NCBI GenBank assembly: GCA_046349615.1
Contig: JAXMBZ010000001.1
Span: forward strand, 62,001 to 126,000
Origin: JADJNY01 sp046349615
Lineage (GTDB): Bacteria > Planctomycetota > UBA1135 > GCA-002686595
Direction: 5' to 3'
Length of the DNA stretch: 64,000 nucleotides
How positions within the stretch are numbered: position 1 is the first letter of the stretch; each line of letters opens with the position of its first letter. The notes under the pieces are model-generated. The model had not been told where the DNA came from, made no database searches, and was given only the letters and a program-made list of their open reading frames with translations. Positions 52,531 to 60,028 of this stretch are shown piece after piece. The position numbers and the translations under genes are program-made.

Positions 52531-52589
52531 GAAGGGCGGAGGGAGGTGGAGGCGGGTGAGGGGTGAAGGGCGGAGGGAGGTGGAGGCGG
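52531..52589. repeat. Two exact 25-bp purine-rich direct repeats before pcm
   Basis: Units 52531-52555 and 52565-52589 are identical (GAAGGGCGGAGGGAGG... ending GGCGG), with a period of 34 bp. The strand is almost all G and A and contains several Shine-Dalgarno-like stretches just before the pcm start. Confidence 0.75.
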
Positions 52590-52609
52590 ATGCGGGCGAG
52601 AGTGGAGGA

Positions 52610-53236
52610 GTGAGCGTGAAGGCGAGAGAGGAGTTGATCGCGTTGCTTCGTCGGCGCGGCGTGAAGGACGAGCGGGTGCTCGGTGCGATGGGGCGGGTGC
52701 CGCGCGAGGTGTTCGTGCCGAGCGAGGTCGTCGACGAGGCGTATCGCGACGTGCCGCTTCCGATCGGTCGGGGGCAGACGATTTCGCAGCCGTTCATCGT
52801 CGCGGAGATGACGGCGGCGCTCGCGATCGAGCCGGGGGCGCGGGTGCTCGAGATCGGTACCGGGTGTGGGTATCAGACGGCGGTGCTCGTCGAGCTCGGC
52901 GCGGCGGTGTTCACGATCGAGTTGGAGCCCGAGCTCGGTGCGAGCGCGCGGGAGCGGCTCCTCGGCCTCGGGTATCACGGCGTCGAGTTCCGCGTCGGCG
53001 ACGGCTCGAAAGGGTGGCCCGAGGCGGCGCCGTTCGATGCGATCCTCTGCGCGGCGGCGGCGCGCGAGGTGCCGAGCGCGTGGCTCGAGCAGCTCGCGCA
53101 CGGCGGGCGCATGTGTCTGCCGATCGGCGCGGACGGGGAGGAGCAGGAGCTCGTGCTCGTCGTCCGTGGAAACGACGGCACGGCGCGCAGGTCGAGCCTG
53201 GGCGCCGTGCGGTTCGTGCCGCTGCGCGGCGGTTGA
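52610..53236 (+). CDS. pcm: Protein-L-isoaspartate(D-aspartate) O-methyltransferase
   Basis: 208 residues from GTG at 52610; a GTG two codons later is an equal alternative. Family motifs: VPREVFVPSEVVDEAYRDVPLPIGRGQTISQPFIVAEMTAAL (substrate-binding segment), RVLEIGTGCGYQTAVLVELG (SAM motif I), DGSKGWPEAAPFDAILCAAAAREVP (motif II). It methylates isoaspartyl residues in aged proteins to start repair. Divergent from clpB, which makes a protein-quality pair. Confidence 0.95.
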   Translation: MSVKAREELIALLRRRGVKDERVLGAMGRVPREVFVPSEVVDEAYRDVPLPIGRGQTISQPFIVAEMTAALAIEPGARVLEIGTGCGYQTAVLVELGAAVFTIELEPELGASARERLLGLGYHGVEFRVGDGSKGWPEAAPFDAILCAAAAREVPSAWLEQLAHGGRMCLPIGADGEEQELVLVVRGNDGTARRSSLGAVRFVPLRGG

Positions 53237-53276
53237 GCGCTCGGGCCGCGTTCGCGGCCGTCGAGCGCTCGGGGTC

Positions 53277-53552
53277 TCACTGGTTCATCACGCCGGACGC
53301 GACGCCGAGCGCGATCATCGCCACCCAAACGATGATGCCGAGGCAGTTGAGGATGACGCTGATGATGCCGCAGATCTTGCCGGCCTTCGTCATGCCCTCG
53401 CCGGTCGGGTCCATGCGGCCCTCCGCCATCGCCTTCAGGTCGCCGTTGCCCATGATCCACGCGGCGATGCCGACGGGGAAGCAGCAGACGAGGCCGACGA
53501 TGCCGAGGACCAGGATGAGCGTGCCGCGGTGGGGTTGGAGGTTGGCGTTCAT
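53277..53552 (-). CDS. DUF4190-like small membrane protein
   Basis: 91 residues from MNANLQPHRGTLILVLGIVGLVCCFPVGIAAWIMGNGDLKAMAEGRMDPTG. Two TM helices flank the conserved IMGNGDLKAM..G loop, then KAGKICGIISVILNCLGIIVW. This is the DUF4190 pattern. The frame is open further upstream to 53705, but the ATG chosen directly precedes the conserved part. Function unknown. Convergent with pcm. Confidence 0.78.
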   Translation of the reverse strand: MNANLQPHRGTLILVLGIVGLVCCFPVGIAAWIMGNGDLKAMAEGRMDPTGEGMTKAGKICGIISVILNCLGIIVWVAMIALGVASGVMNQ

Positions 53553-53815
53553 GTCGTGAAGAGTGGGAAGTGGGGGGAGGTCGAGGCGGGAGCCTCGCTT
53601 GCTCCACGCACGGAGGAAGAGATAGCGATCCCTCCGCGCGAGCGCAGCGTTTCTTCGGGTGAATTCGTCCGGAAATGCGACCTCGCTCGCGGCGGGGGCG
53701 TCCACGAGCGGTCTCGGACGCGGCTCTGGAACTCGTCGAGGCGGAGGGCGCGCGGCTGGACAGCTCGAAGCCTCCTCGTCATCGTGCGCGCCTCGAACCC
53801 CTGGAGCTCGCCCCG

Positions 53816-54238
53816 ATGAACGACCCCGCCTCGCAAACCTCCGTCGCCGATCGCGTCAAGGTCCCCGGCATCCTGCTGATCGTGCTCGGGGTCCTCACCG
53901 ACCTCGCGGGCGTGTGGCAGATCGTCTCGAACGCGCTCGGGATCCGTTTGCCCGGGCAGGAGGTTCCTCCGGGCATGGAGGGCTTCATGCACTTCATGGA
54001 GACCTTCGGGATCGTGCTCGGCGCGCTGAACTTGATCTCGGGCGTCGTGCTCGTGCTCGGCGGGTTGAGCTTGATGCGGCAGAAGAGCTACGGCCTCGCG
54101 ATGACCGGAGCGATCCTCGCGATCGTGCCTGGATTCAGCTGCTGCTGTCTCTTCGGGATGCCGCTCGGCATCTGGGCGCTGCTGCTCTTGCTCAAGCCCG
54201 AGATCAAAGCGGCGTTCCAGGGCGCGAACGCGAGCTGA
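53816..54238 (+). CDS. Small membrane protein of unknown function
   Basis: 140 residues from MNDPASQTSVADRVKVPGILLIVLGVL with about four TM helices (GILLIVLGVLTDLAGVWQIV, IVLGALNLISGVVLVLGGLSLM, GLAMTGAILAIVPGFSCCCLFGMPLGIWALLLLL). The CCC cluster and the terminal LLLKPEIKAAF are shared with small DUF4190/DUF4064-like proteins. Topology resembles the neighbour at 53277-53552, from which it is divergent (263 bp apart, no other gene seen). Confidence 0.68.
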   Translation: MNDPASQTSVADRVKVPGILLIVLGVLTDLAGVWQIVSNALGIRLPGQEVPPGMEGFMHFMETFGIVLGALNLISGVVLVLGGLSLMRQKSYGLAMTGAILAIVPGFSCCCLFGMPLGIWALLLLLKPEIKAAFQGANAS

Positions 54239-54341
54239 GCACCGCGCGCGCCGCCTTCCGAGGGGACGCACTTCGCTTCGAACGGCGTACGAGTGCGGGT
54301 CGAGCGCGGCGGAAGGGCCTCGAGCTCTCGACGCGCGCTCG

Positions 54342-54845
54342 TCACCCGCGCCTGAACCCGAAGAACCACCCCGCGATCAGCGCGCCGGCGGACGGGATCC
54401 GATTCGTGAGGAACGTCGTGATCGTCTCGTGGTCCTTCAAGTTGAAGATCCACTGGTTGATCACCGAGCGCACGCCGAGCCAGTCGACGGCGAAGTGGCC
54501 CGTCGACACGAGCAGTTGCACGACGACGAACGCGATCGCGATGCCGATCAAGAGCATCCGGACGAGCTTGCGCGTCGCGTAGCCGACCGCGAAGCCGATC
54601 AAGCCGAAGAAGCTCGCCTCGGTGAGGTAGGGGAGCCACGCCTCGATGCGGCCCTCGGCCGCGCTCGTGTCCACGCCGACGAACGAGCTGCCGGGCCCCG
54701 GACCGTTGCCGAGATCGGGCGAGTGGTGCACCGCACGCAGCATCGCGGAGCCCGCGAGCGTCACGACGAGCCCGCCGAGCACGACGCGTTGGAGCGTGGA
54801 GAGTCCGGCTTTCTTGGCGGCGCCGGCGACGGGGGAGAAGCTCAT
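54342..54845 (-). CDS. FUN14-like membrane protein
   Basis: 167 residues, three to four TM helices. The segment ASFFGLIGFAVGYATRKLVRMLLIGIAIAFVVVQLLVSTGHFAVDW fits the FUN14 pattern (small Gly-rich helix followed by a basic turn). A C-terminal GALIAGWFFGFRRG ends the protein as in that family. Bacterial FUN14 proteins have no established function. Last gene of the pdxJ-dapA run, 50 bp after the serine hydrolase. Confidence 0.65.
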   Translation of the reverse strand: MSFSPVAGAAKKAGLSTLQRVVLGGLVVTLAGSAMLRAVHHSPDLGNGPGPGSSFVGVDTSAAEGRIEAWLPYLTEASFFGLIGFAVGYATRKLVRMLLIGIAIAFVVVQLLVSTGHFAVDWLGVRSVINQWIFNLKDHETITTFLTNRIPSAGALIAGWFFGFRRG

Positions 54846-54895
54846 CGGGCCGACATTCTAGGCACCGGAGGCGCGCGCGTCCCCGCTCCGCGCGC

Positions 54896-55825
54896 TCAGT
54901 GGAGGCGCTCGCCGCCCTTTTTCGGCGTCCACGTCGAGTCGGGCTCGAAGTGCTTCCACAGGAGCGCGGACACGCGGCGCAGGAGCTCGAAGCCTTCGTT
55001 CGCGCGCTCCCAGCTCTCGTCCGCCTGCTCCTTCGTGATCACGCAGAACACGTAGGCGCCGTGCGGCGCGTGGACGAGCACGACCTCGCTGCGCGAGCGG
55101 TTCACCGCACCCTGCTTCGACGCGCAGTGGATCCACGGCGGGAGTTGCGACAACGCTTCGCCGGTCCAGTAGGAGCGCGAGAGCGCGCGGTAGAGCTCCT
55201 CGCCCGCCGCGTCGTGCTTCGAGCGTTCGAAGGCGTGCACGAGGAGCCGCGCCATCTCGCGCGGCGTCGTCTGGCCCCAACCGAACGCCTCCCAATCGCC
55301 GCGGCGCGCGAACGTGCGCGAGTCGACGCGCGTGCGGTGAAAGCCGTGCGCATCGAGCCAGCGGTTGATCGCCTCGCCGCCGCCGGCGAGCTGTTGGCAC
55401 CACAGGCTCGCGCTGTTGTCGCTGAGGGACTCCATCAGCATGACGAGCTTCGAGAGCGGGAGCCGCGCGCCGTCCTTCACCTCCGCGAGCAGGTCCTCGC
55501 CCGCGAGCGCGCGGTCCGCCTCCCACGCGATCGGCGTCGTGTACGCGAGCTCGCCCTGCTCGACGCGGTCGAGGAGCGCGAAGAGGATCGGCACCTTGAC
55601 GAGGCTCGCCGTGGGGAAGAGCTCGTCGGCGCGGAGCTCGGCCGTTTCGCCGGTCTCGAGGTGCTCGACGTAGATCCCGACGGTGCCGCGGACGCCGCGC
55701 GCGAGCTCCGCGAGGTCGGTCTCGAGTTCGGCGCCGCGCGCGCTGGCGCTCGTCGAACGGCAGGCGGGCGCGACGACGCCGAGCAGGAGGAGGGCGATGC
55801 CCGTCGCCTGCCGCGCGAAGCGCAT
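54896..55825 (-). CDS. Class A beta-lactamase-like serine hydrolase, lipoprotein
   Basis: 309 residues from MRFARQATGIALLLLGVVAPAC (Cys22). Penicillin-binding fold: PTASLVKVPIL gives Ser74-x-x-Lys77, LSDNSASLWCQQLAGG gives SDN, and WIHCASKQGAVNRSRSE is the KTG equivalent, here KQG. The omega-loop ExxLN expected before TTPREMARLL is not visible, so true beta-lactamase activity is doubtful. A peptidase or esterase acting in the envelope is more likely. It starts 7 bp after the M64 peptidase stop. Confidence 0.82.
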   Translation of the reverse strand: MRFARQATGIALLLLGVVAPACRSTSASARGAELETDLAELARGVRGTVGIYVEHLETGETAELRADELFPTASLVKVPILFALLDRVEQGELAYTTPIAWEADRALAGEDLLAEVKDGARLPLSKLVMLMESLSDNSASLWCQQLAGGGEAINRWLDAHGFHRTRVDSRTFARRGDWEAFGWGQTTPREMARLLVHAFERSKHDAAGEELYRALSRSYWTGEALSQLPPWIHCASKQGAVNRSRSEVVLVHAPHGAYVFCVITKEQADESWERANEGFELLRRVSALLWKHFEPDSTWTPKKGGERLH

Positions 55826-55832
55826 CTCCGTC

Positions 55833-57293
55833 CTACTTCCCCGGCGCATCGTTCGCACGCAGCTCGACCCACCACGCCCGCTCGCTCTCGAGCAGGCCCT
55901 CGGGGTCGTCGAGCACCCACGGGAAGCGCTCGCCGCGCAGCTTCGTCGCGTCCTTCGCGCGGCAGATCACGCGGTAACGCCCCGGCTTCCAGTCGGAGCG
56001 CTGCATGCGGAACACGTGCTTGCCCGTCGAGCTCGCGAGCACCTCCTGCGCGGGCTTCGCGTCGATCGGCGCGAGCGGTCCGCGCTTCGTGCGGTCCTCT
56101 CCGCCCGCGACGCCGTCGTCGTCCGTGCGCGACGCGCCGTCGCCGCTCTTCGGGAGCGCGCCCTCGGGGAGCACCCACCAGCGCACCTCGAGCGCGTGCG
56201 TGCGCGGCTCGAGCACGTCGACTCGGAACTCGAGCCCCTCTTCGCCGAGCGCGAGCGACTTCGCGCTCCCGCGCTTCATCGGCTCGGGCGAGCACGCGTC
56301 GATCGGATCGACGATCGCGTAGATCGAGCGCACGAGCTGCTCGCGGCACACGACGCAGAACGCTTCGCTGCTGTCCATGACGCAGCCCGTCGACGTCGGA
56401 CGCCACGCGCCTTTCGGCCGGCCGGACGCGCCCTCGTACAGCCCGACGCCGGGGTGTTTCGCCGCGAGCCAGTGCTTCCACGGCACGGACTTCGGATCGT
56501 CGGTGCCCGCGACGTTCGGCGCTTCGCGGACGGGACCCGAGCCCTGCGCATGGCTCTGCGCGGTCTGGTACTCGTCGCCGAGGCCGCCGAACGCGTGGCC
56601 GAACTCGTGGATCACGGTGCGCACCTCGCGCCCGCCGATCGTCGCGATGCCGCCGCCGCCCGTGCCGAGCACGCCGGTCTTGACGAACACGATCGCGAGG
56701 CCGTCCGTGTCCGGAATCCTCGCGAGGACCTTCTCCACGAGCTCGCGATCGATCGCGACGTGACCGGCGAACGTGCCCGTCGTGTGGCCGTTCAGCGCGG
56801 TGTCGTACTCGCGGCCGAAGCCGTCGACGCCGGAGTCGGCGGACAGGCACGCACCGCGGAGGAAGTTGAAGTACGCGTAGTACTCGCGGAACGTCTCCTG
56901 GCGTTCGAACAGCGGCGGGATGTCGCCCGCGAGCTTGTCGAACGCCTTCATGTGCTCGAGCTCGTACCCGTCGCCGAGCAGGACGACGTCGACGCGGTTC
57001 TTCGACGGCCCGTTGCGCACGACGTCGGCCCATCCGAGGAACGCCGAGGGTTTCGAGCGCTCGCGCGCCTCCTTCGCCACCTTCGAGTCGGGGAAGCGCT
57101 CCGCGACGCGCTGGTACGCCGCGCGCGCGTCGGAATAGCGACCGGCGCGCGCGAGCTCCTCCGCCTTGTCGAACGCGGCGCGTGCTTCGTCGACGGGCGT
57201 GGGCGACTGGACCGGGCGATCGATCGCGAGCACGACCGGCTCGGCGTCGCCGAACGGAAGCGTGACGAGGAGCGCGAGCAGCGTGGAGAGCAT
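55833..57293 (-). CDS. M64 family (IgA-peptidase-like) metallopeptidase
   Basis: 486 residues, signal peptide MLSTLLALLVTLPFGDAEP. One TPR-like segment (VDEARAAFDKAEELARAGRYSDARAAYQRVAERFPDS, about 34-70) comes before the catalytic domain. NRVDVVLLGDGYELEHM opens the M64 fold, and VIHEFGHAFGGLGDEY (His229, Glu230, His233, Asp240) is the zinc site with the family-typical GGLGDEY extension. CVMDSSEAFCVVCREQLV is the later conserved part. The C-terminal 130 residues are beta-rich. Secreted protease of unknown substrate. Lies 22 bp after dapA. Confidence 0.88.
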   Translation of the reverse strand: MLSTLLALLVTLPFGDAEPVVLAIDRPVQSPTPVDEARAAFDKAEELARAGRYSDARAAYQRVAERFPDSKVAKEARERSKPSAFLGWADVVRNGPSKNRVDVVLLGDGYELEHMKAFDKLAGDIPPLFERQETFREYYAYFNFLRGACLSADSGVDGFGREYDTALNGHTTGTFAGHVAIDRELVEKVLARIPDTDGLAIVFVKTGVLGTGGGGIATIGGREVRTVIHEFGHAFGGLGDEYQTAQSHAQGSGPVREAPNVAGTDDPKSVPWKHWLAAKHPGVGLYEGASGRPKGAWRPTSTGCVMDSSEAFCVVCREQLVRSIYAIVDPIDACSPEPMKRGSAKSLALGEEGLEFRVDVLEPRTHALEVRWWVLPEGALPKSGDGASRTDDDGVAGGEDRTKRGPLAPIDAKPAQEVLASSTGKHVFRMQRSDWKPGRYRVICRAKDATKLRGERFPWVLDDPEGLLESERAWWVELRANDAPGK

Positions 57294-57315
57294 GGTGCGG
57301 TTCGGCGGCGCGCGT

Positions 57316-58215
57316 TCAGAGCAGTTTGCACGCGCGCAGCGTCGACTCGAGCTTCGCGCGGCTCGCGTCCGCGAGCGGCGCGAGCGGCAGGCGGACTTCG
57401 TCGCCGCACTTGCGCAGCATCGCGAGCGCGGCCTTCACCGGCACGGGGTTCGTCTCGACGAACAGGTCCTTCGCGAGCGGCGCAATCTCCTCGACGAGCA
57501 TCGCTGCCCGCAGGTGGTTGCCGCCCTCGGGCACGGCGAGCCGCACGAGCTCGCGCACCTTCGCGGGCACGACGTTGTTCACGACGCCGATGACGCCGAC
57601 CGCGCCGAGGCCCATGAAGTCCGCGATCATCGCGTCCTCGCCGCAGAGCACGGCGCACGGCGTTTCGCGCACCAGGCGCTTCACGCGCTCCGTCGACGCG
57701 AGCGCTTCCTTCACCGCGACGACGTGGGGGTAGCGCTCGCCGACCTCGCTCACGGTCTCGGGTTGGAGGTCCACGCCGGTCCGCGAGGGCACGTTGTAGA
57801 GCACGATCGGCTTCGTCACCGCTTCCGCGACCGCGCCGTAGTGGAGCGCGAGCCCGCGCTGCGACGGCCGGTTGTAGTACGGCGTCACGACGAGCAGCGC
57901 CGCGACGCCCGCGCTGACGGCGCCCTTCGCCATCTCGATCGTCGTGCGCGTGCAGTTCGTGCCGACGCCCGCGACGATCGGGAGCCGTCCGCGCGCGCAC
58001 GCGACCGCGGCGTCGAAGAGCCCGCGGCGTTCGTTGTCCGAGAGCGTCGCCGCCTCGCCCGTGGTGCCCGCGATCACGAGGCCGTCCGTTTTCTCCGCGA
58101 CGTGCCACTCGATCAGCGTCTGGAGCGCCGCGTAGTCGATCTCGCCGTTGCGGAACGGCGTCGGGAGCGCGACGAAGCTGCCTTGGAGCGAACAACGCAC
58201 GTGCGGCACGATCAT
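57316..58215 (-). CDS. dapA: 4-hydroxy-tetrahydrodipicolinate synthase
   Basis: 299 residues. Class I aldolase TIM barrel: GSFVALPTPFRNGEIDYAAL, VIAGTTGEAATLSDNERRGL (substrate Thr51-Thr52), VVTPYYNRPSQRGL (catalytic Tyr114), LYNVPSRTGVDLQPETV, and HVVAVKEA with the Schiff-base Lys169. It condenses pyruvate with aspartate semialdehyde, the first step of lysine and meso-diaminopimelate synthesis. Second gene of the pdxJ-dapA run. Confidence 0.95.
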   Translation of the reverse strand: MIVPHVRCSLQGSFVALPTPFRNGEIDYAALQTLIEWHVAEKTDGLVIAGTTGEAATLSDNERRGLFDAAVACARGRLPIVAGVGTNCTRTTIEMAKGAVSAGVAALLVVTPYYNRPSQRGLALHYGAVAEAVTKPIVLYNVPSRTGVDLQPETVSEVGERYPHVVAVKEALASTERVKRLVRETPCAVLCGEDAMIADFMGLGAVGVIGVVNNVVPAKVRELVRLAVPEGGNHLRAAMLVEEIAPLAKDLFVETNPVPVKAALAMLRKCGDEVRLPLAPLADASRAKLESTLRACKLL

Positions 58216-58262
58216 GATCCGGTTCCCCTCTCGCCGCGCGAGCCCCGCGGCGTGCGCGCAGT

Positions 58263-59036
58263 CTAGCGGACGGACGCCCGGCTCCGCCCGCTCGAGCGCG
58301 CGCTCTTCCGCCGCGTCGCGCCCGCGCCTCGGACGAGCCGCGCCATTTCCCCGACCGCCTCCTCGACGCCCGTGAAGAGCGCGCGCGCGACGATCGCGAA
58401 GCCGATGTTGAGCTCCTCGACGTGGGGGAGCGCGGCGACCGGCTCCACGTTGTCGTAATCGAGCCCGTGCCCCGCGTTGACGCGCAGGCCGAGCTCGTGC
58501 GCCGCTTCGGCCGCGGTGACGAGGCGCGCGAGCTCCTTTTCGCGCGCCTTGCCGGTCGCGTTCGCGTAGCAGCCGGTGTGGAGCTCGACGAACTCGGCGC
58601 CGACGATCGCGGCGGCCTCGATTTGCGCGAGGTCCGGATCGACGAACAGCGAGACTTCGGCGCCGCGCCGCGCGAGCTTCGGGACGACCTTCGCGAGGCG
58701 CGCGCGTTCGCGCACGACGTCGAGGCCGCCCTCCGTCGTCACTTCCTTGCGGCCCTCGGGCACGAGGCAGACCGCGTGCGGCCGCAGGCGCAGCGCGAAC
58801 GCGACGATCTCGGGGTCGAGGCTCATCTCGAAGTTGAGCTTCGTCGCGATGCGCTTCTGGAGCTCCTTGACGTCCGCGTCCTGGATGTGGCGGCGATCCA
58901 TGCGCAGGTGCGCGGTGATGCCTTGCGCGCCGGCCATCTCGGCCGCGATCGCCCATTGAACGGGGTCGGGGAAGAGCTCGCGGCGAGCCTGACGGACGGT
59001 GGCGACGTGGTCGACGTTGACGTGGAGCTTCGGCAT
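58263..59036 (-). CDS. pdxJ: Pyridoxine 5'-phosphate synthase
   Basis: 257 residues from MPKLHVNVDHVATVRQARR. Family blocks: GITAHLRMDRRHIQDADV, LNFEMSLDPEIVAFAL, HAVCLVPEGRKEVTTEGGLDV (catalytic Glu), VSLFVDPDLAQIEAA, VELHTGCYANA, LRVNAGHGLDYDNV (catalytic His), LNIGFAIVARALFTGV. It joins 1-deoxyxylulose 5-phosphate and 3-amino-2-oxopropyl phosphate to give PNP. The last 20 residues are an unusual Arg/Ser-rich tail. First gene of the run, divergent from rsmD. Confidence 0.97.
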   Translation of the reverse strand: MPKLHVNVDHVATVRQARRELFPDPVQWAIAAEMAGAQGITAHLRMDRRHIQDADVKELQKRIATKLNFEMSLDPEIVAFALRLRPHAVCLVPEGRKEVTTEGGLDVVRERARLAKVVPKLARRGAEVSLFVDPDLAQIEAAAIVGAEFVELHTGCYANATGKAREKELARLVTAAEAAHELGLRVNAGHGLDYDNVEPVAALPHVEELNIGFAIVARALFTGVEEAVGEMARLVRGAGATRRKSARSSGRSRASVR

Positions 59037-59132
59037 CGGGGGGCGGGATTGTCGTTCCTCCACGGAGGTGGGGCAACGACGTGCTCGCCGTAGGTCCCCG
59101 CGTCGACCCACGCTGGCGCGCTCCGGATGGGG

Positions 59133-59181
59133 GCTGATCCTTGCAAATCTGCCTCGGCGTGGAAGATCTGCAAGGATCAGC
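59133..59181. repeat. 18-bp inverted repeat between pdxJ and rsmD
   Basis: Arms 59133-59150 (GCTGATCCTTGCAAATCT) and 59164-59181 enclose a 13-base loop, with one mismatched position that is G-U if transcribed on the minus strand. It lies in the 210-bp divergent gap, so it would fall in the leader of pdxJ if transcription starts upstream of it. It is the least GC-rich part of the gap. No riboswitch family is recognised. Confidence 0.7.
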
Positions 59182-59246
59182 TCGGTGCCTCCCCCCCCGT
59201 CGAAGTCCCTGGAGGACCCGCCCGTCCGGCCGCTACCTTCTCCGCG

Positions 59247-60014
59247 ATGCGGATCATCGCGGGGGAGTTCGGCGGGCGGCGGATCGAGGCGCCTGACACG
59301 CAGGGCACGCGGCCGATGCTCGATCGGGTGCGCGAGTCCGTGTTCGCGACGCTCGGCAACGCGGTCGAGGGCGCGCGCGTGCTCGATCTGTACGCGGGGA
59401 GCGGCAGCCTCGGACTCGAGGCGTTGTCGCGCGGCGCGGTGCACGTGCGCTTCGTCGAGCAGGCGAAGGTCGCGCTCGACGCGCTCAAGGCGAACGTGGC
59501 GGAGCTCGGCGTGAAGGAGCGCGTGCGCGTGATCCGCGGCAACGCGCTCGCGAGGGCGAGCTGGCACGACGAGCTCGCGGGCGAGCTGGATCCGGCGTTC
59601 GCGCGCGCGAAGGCGGCGCGCGGACCGGCGCCGACGAAGGCTCCGTCGAGCGCGGAGGTCACGTCGATCACGGCGACCAGCTCCAGCGCGCCGAGCACGG
59701 GGAACGAGCCCGCGCCCGGTTCCGCCGCGGCGCGGCTCGCGCGCTTCGACCTCGTCCTCTTCGACCCGCCGTACCGCCTGCTCGACGACCCGAACGACCG
59801 GGCGAAGCTGCTGAAGGTCGTCGACGAGTTGATCGAGGACCACCTGAACGACGGCGGCGTGTTCGTGTTCCACGCGCCGGACCGCGCGCTGAACACGCTG
59901 CGCCTCTCGAGCGGTCGCACGGGGGACCTGCGGACGTACGGGACGTCGGCGATCCTCTACTTGTGGAAGCCGGCGGCGAGCCCGGCGCCGCGAGCCGGGA
60001 AGGACGCCGAGTAG
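59247..60014 (+). CDS. rsmD: 16S rRNA (guanine(966)-N(2))-methyltransferase RsmD with a long internal insert
   Basis: 255 residues against about 190 for typical RsmD. MRIIAGEFGGRRIEAPDTQGTRPMLDRVRESVFATLGN is the family N-terminus, VLDLYAGSGSLGLEALSRGAVHVRFVEQ the SAM site, and FDLVLFDPPYRLLDD the catalytic DPPY. Between the SAM half and DPPY lies an insert of about 45 residues rich in Ala, Pro, Ser and Thr (about 118-160), apparently a disordered loop. nagA follows 14 bp downstream. Confidence 0.92.
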   Translation: MRIIAGEFGGRRIEAPDTQGTRPMLDRVRESVFATLGNAVEGARVLDLYAGSGSLGLEALSRGAVHVRFVEQAKVALDALKANVAELGVKERVRVIRGNALARASWHDELAGELDPAFARAKAARGPAPTKAPSSAEVTSITATSSSAPSTGNEPAPGSAAARLARFDLVLFDPPYRLLDDPNDRAKLLKVVDELIEDHLNDGGVFVFHAPDRALNTLRLSSGRTGDLRTYGTSAILYLWKPAASPAPRAGKDAE

Positions 60015-60028
60015 ACTCGGCGGAGCGC

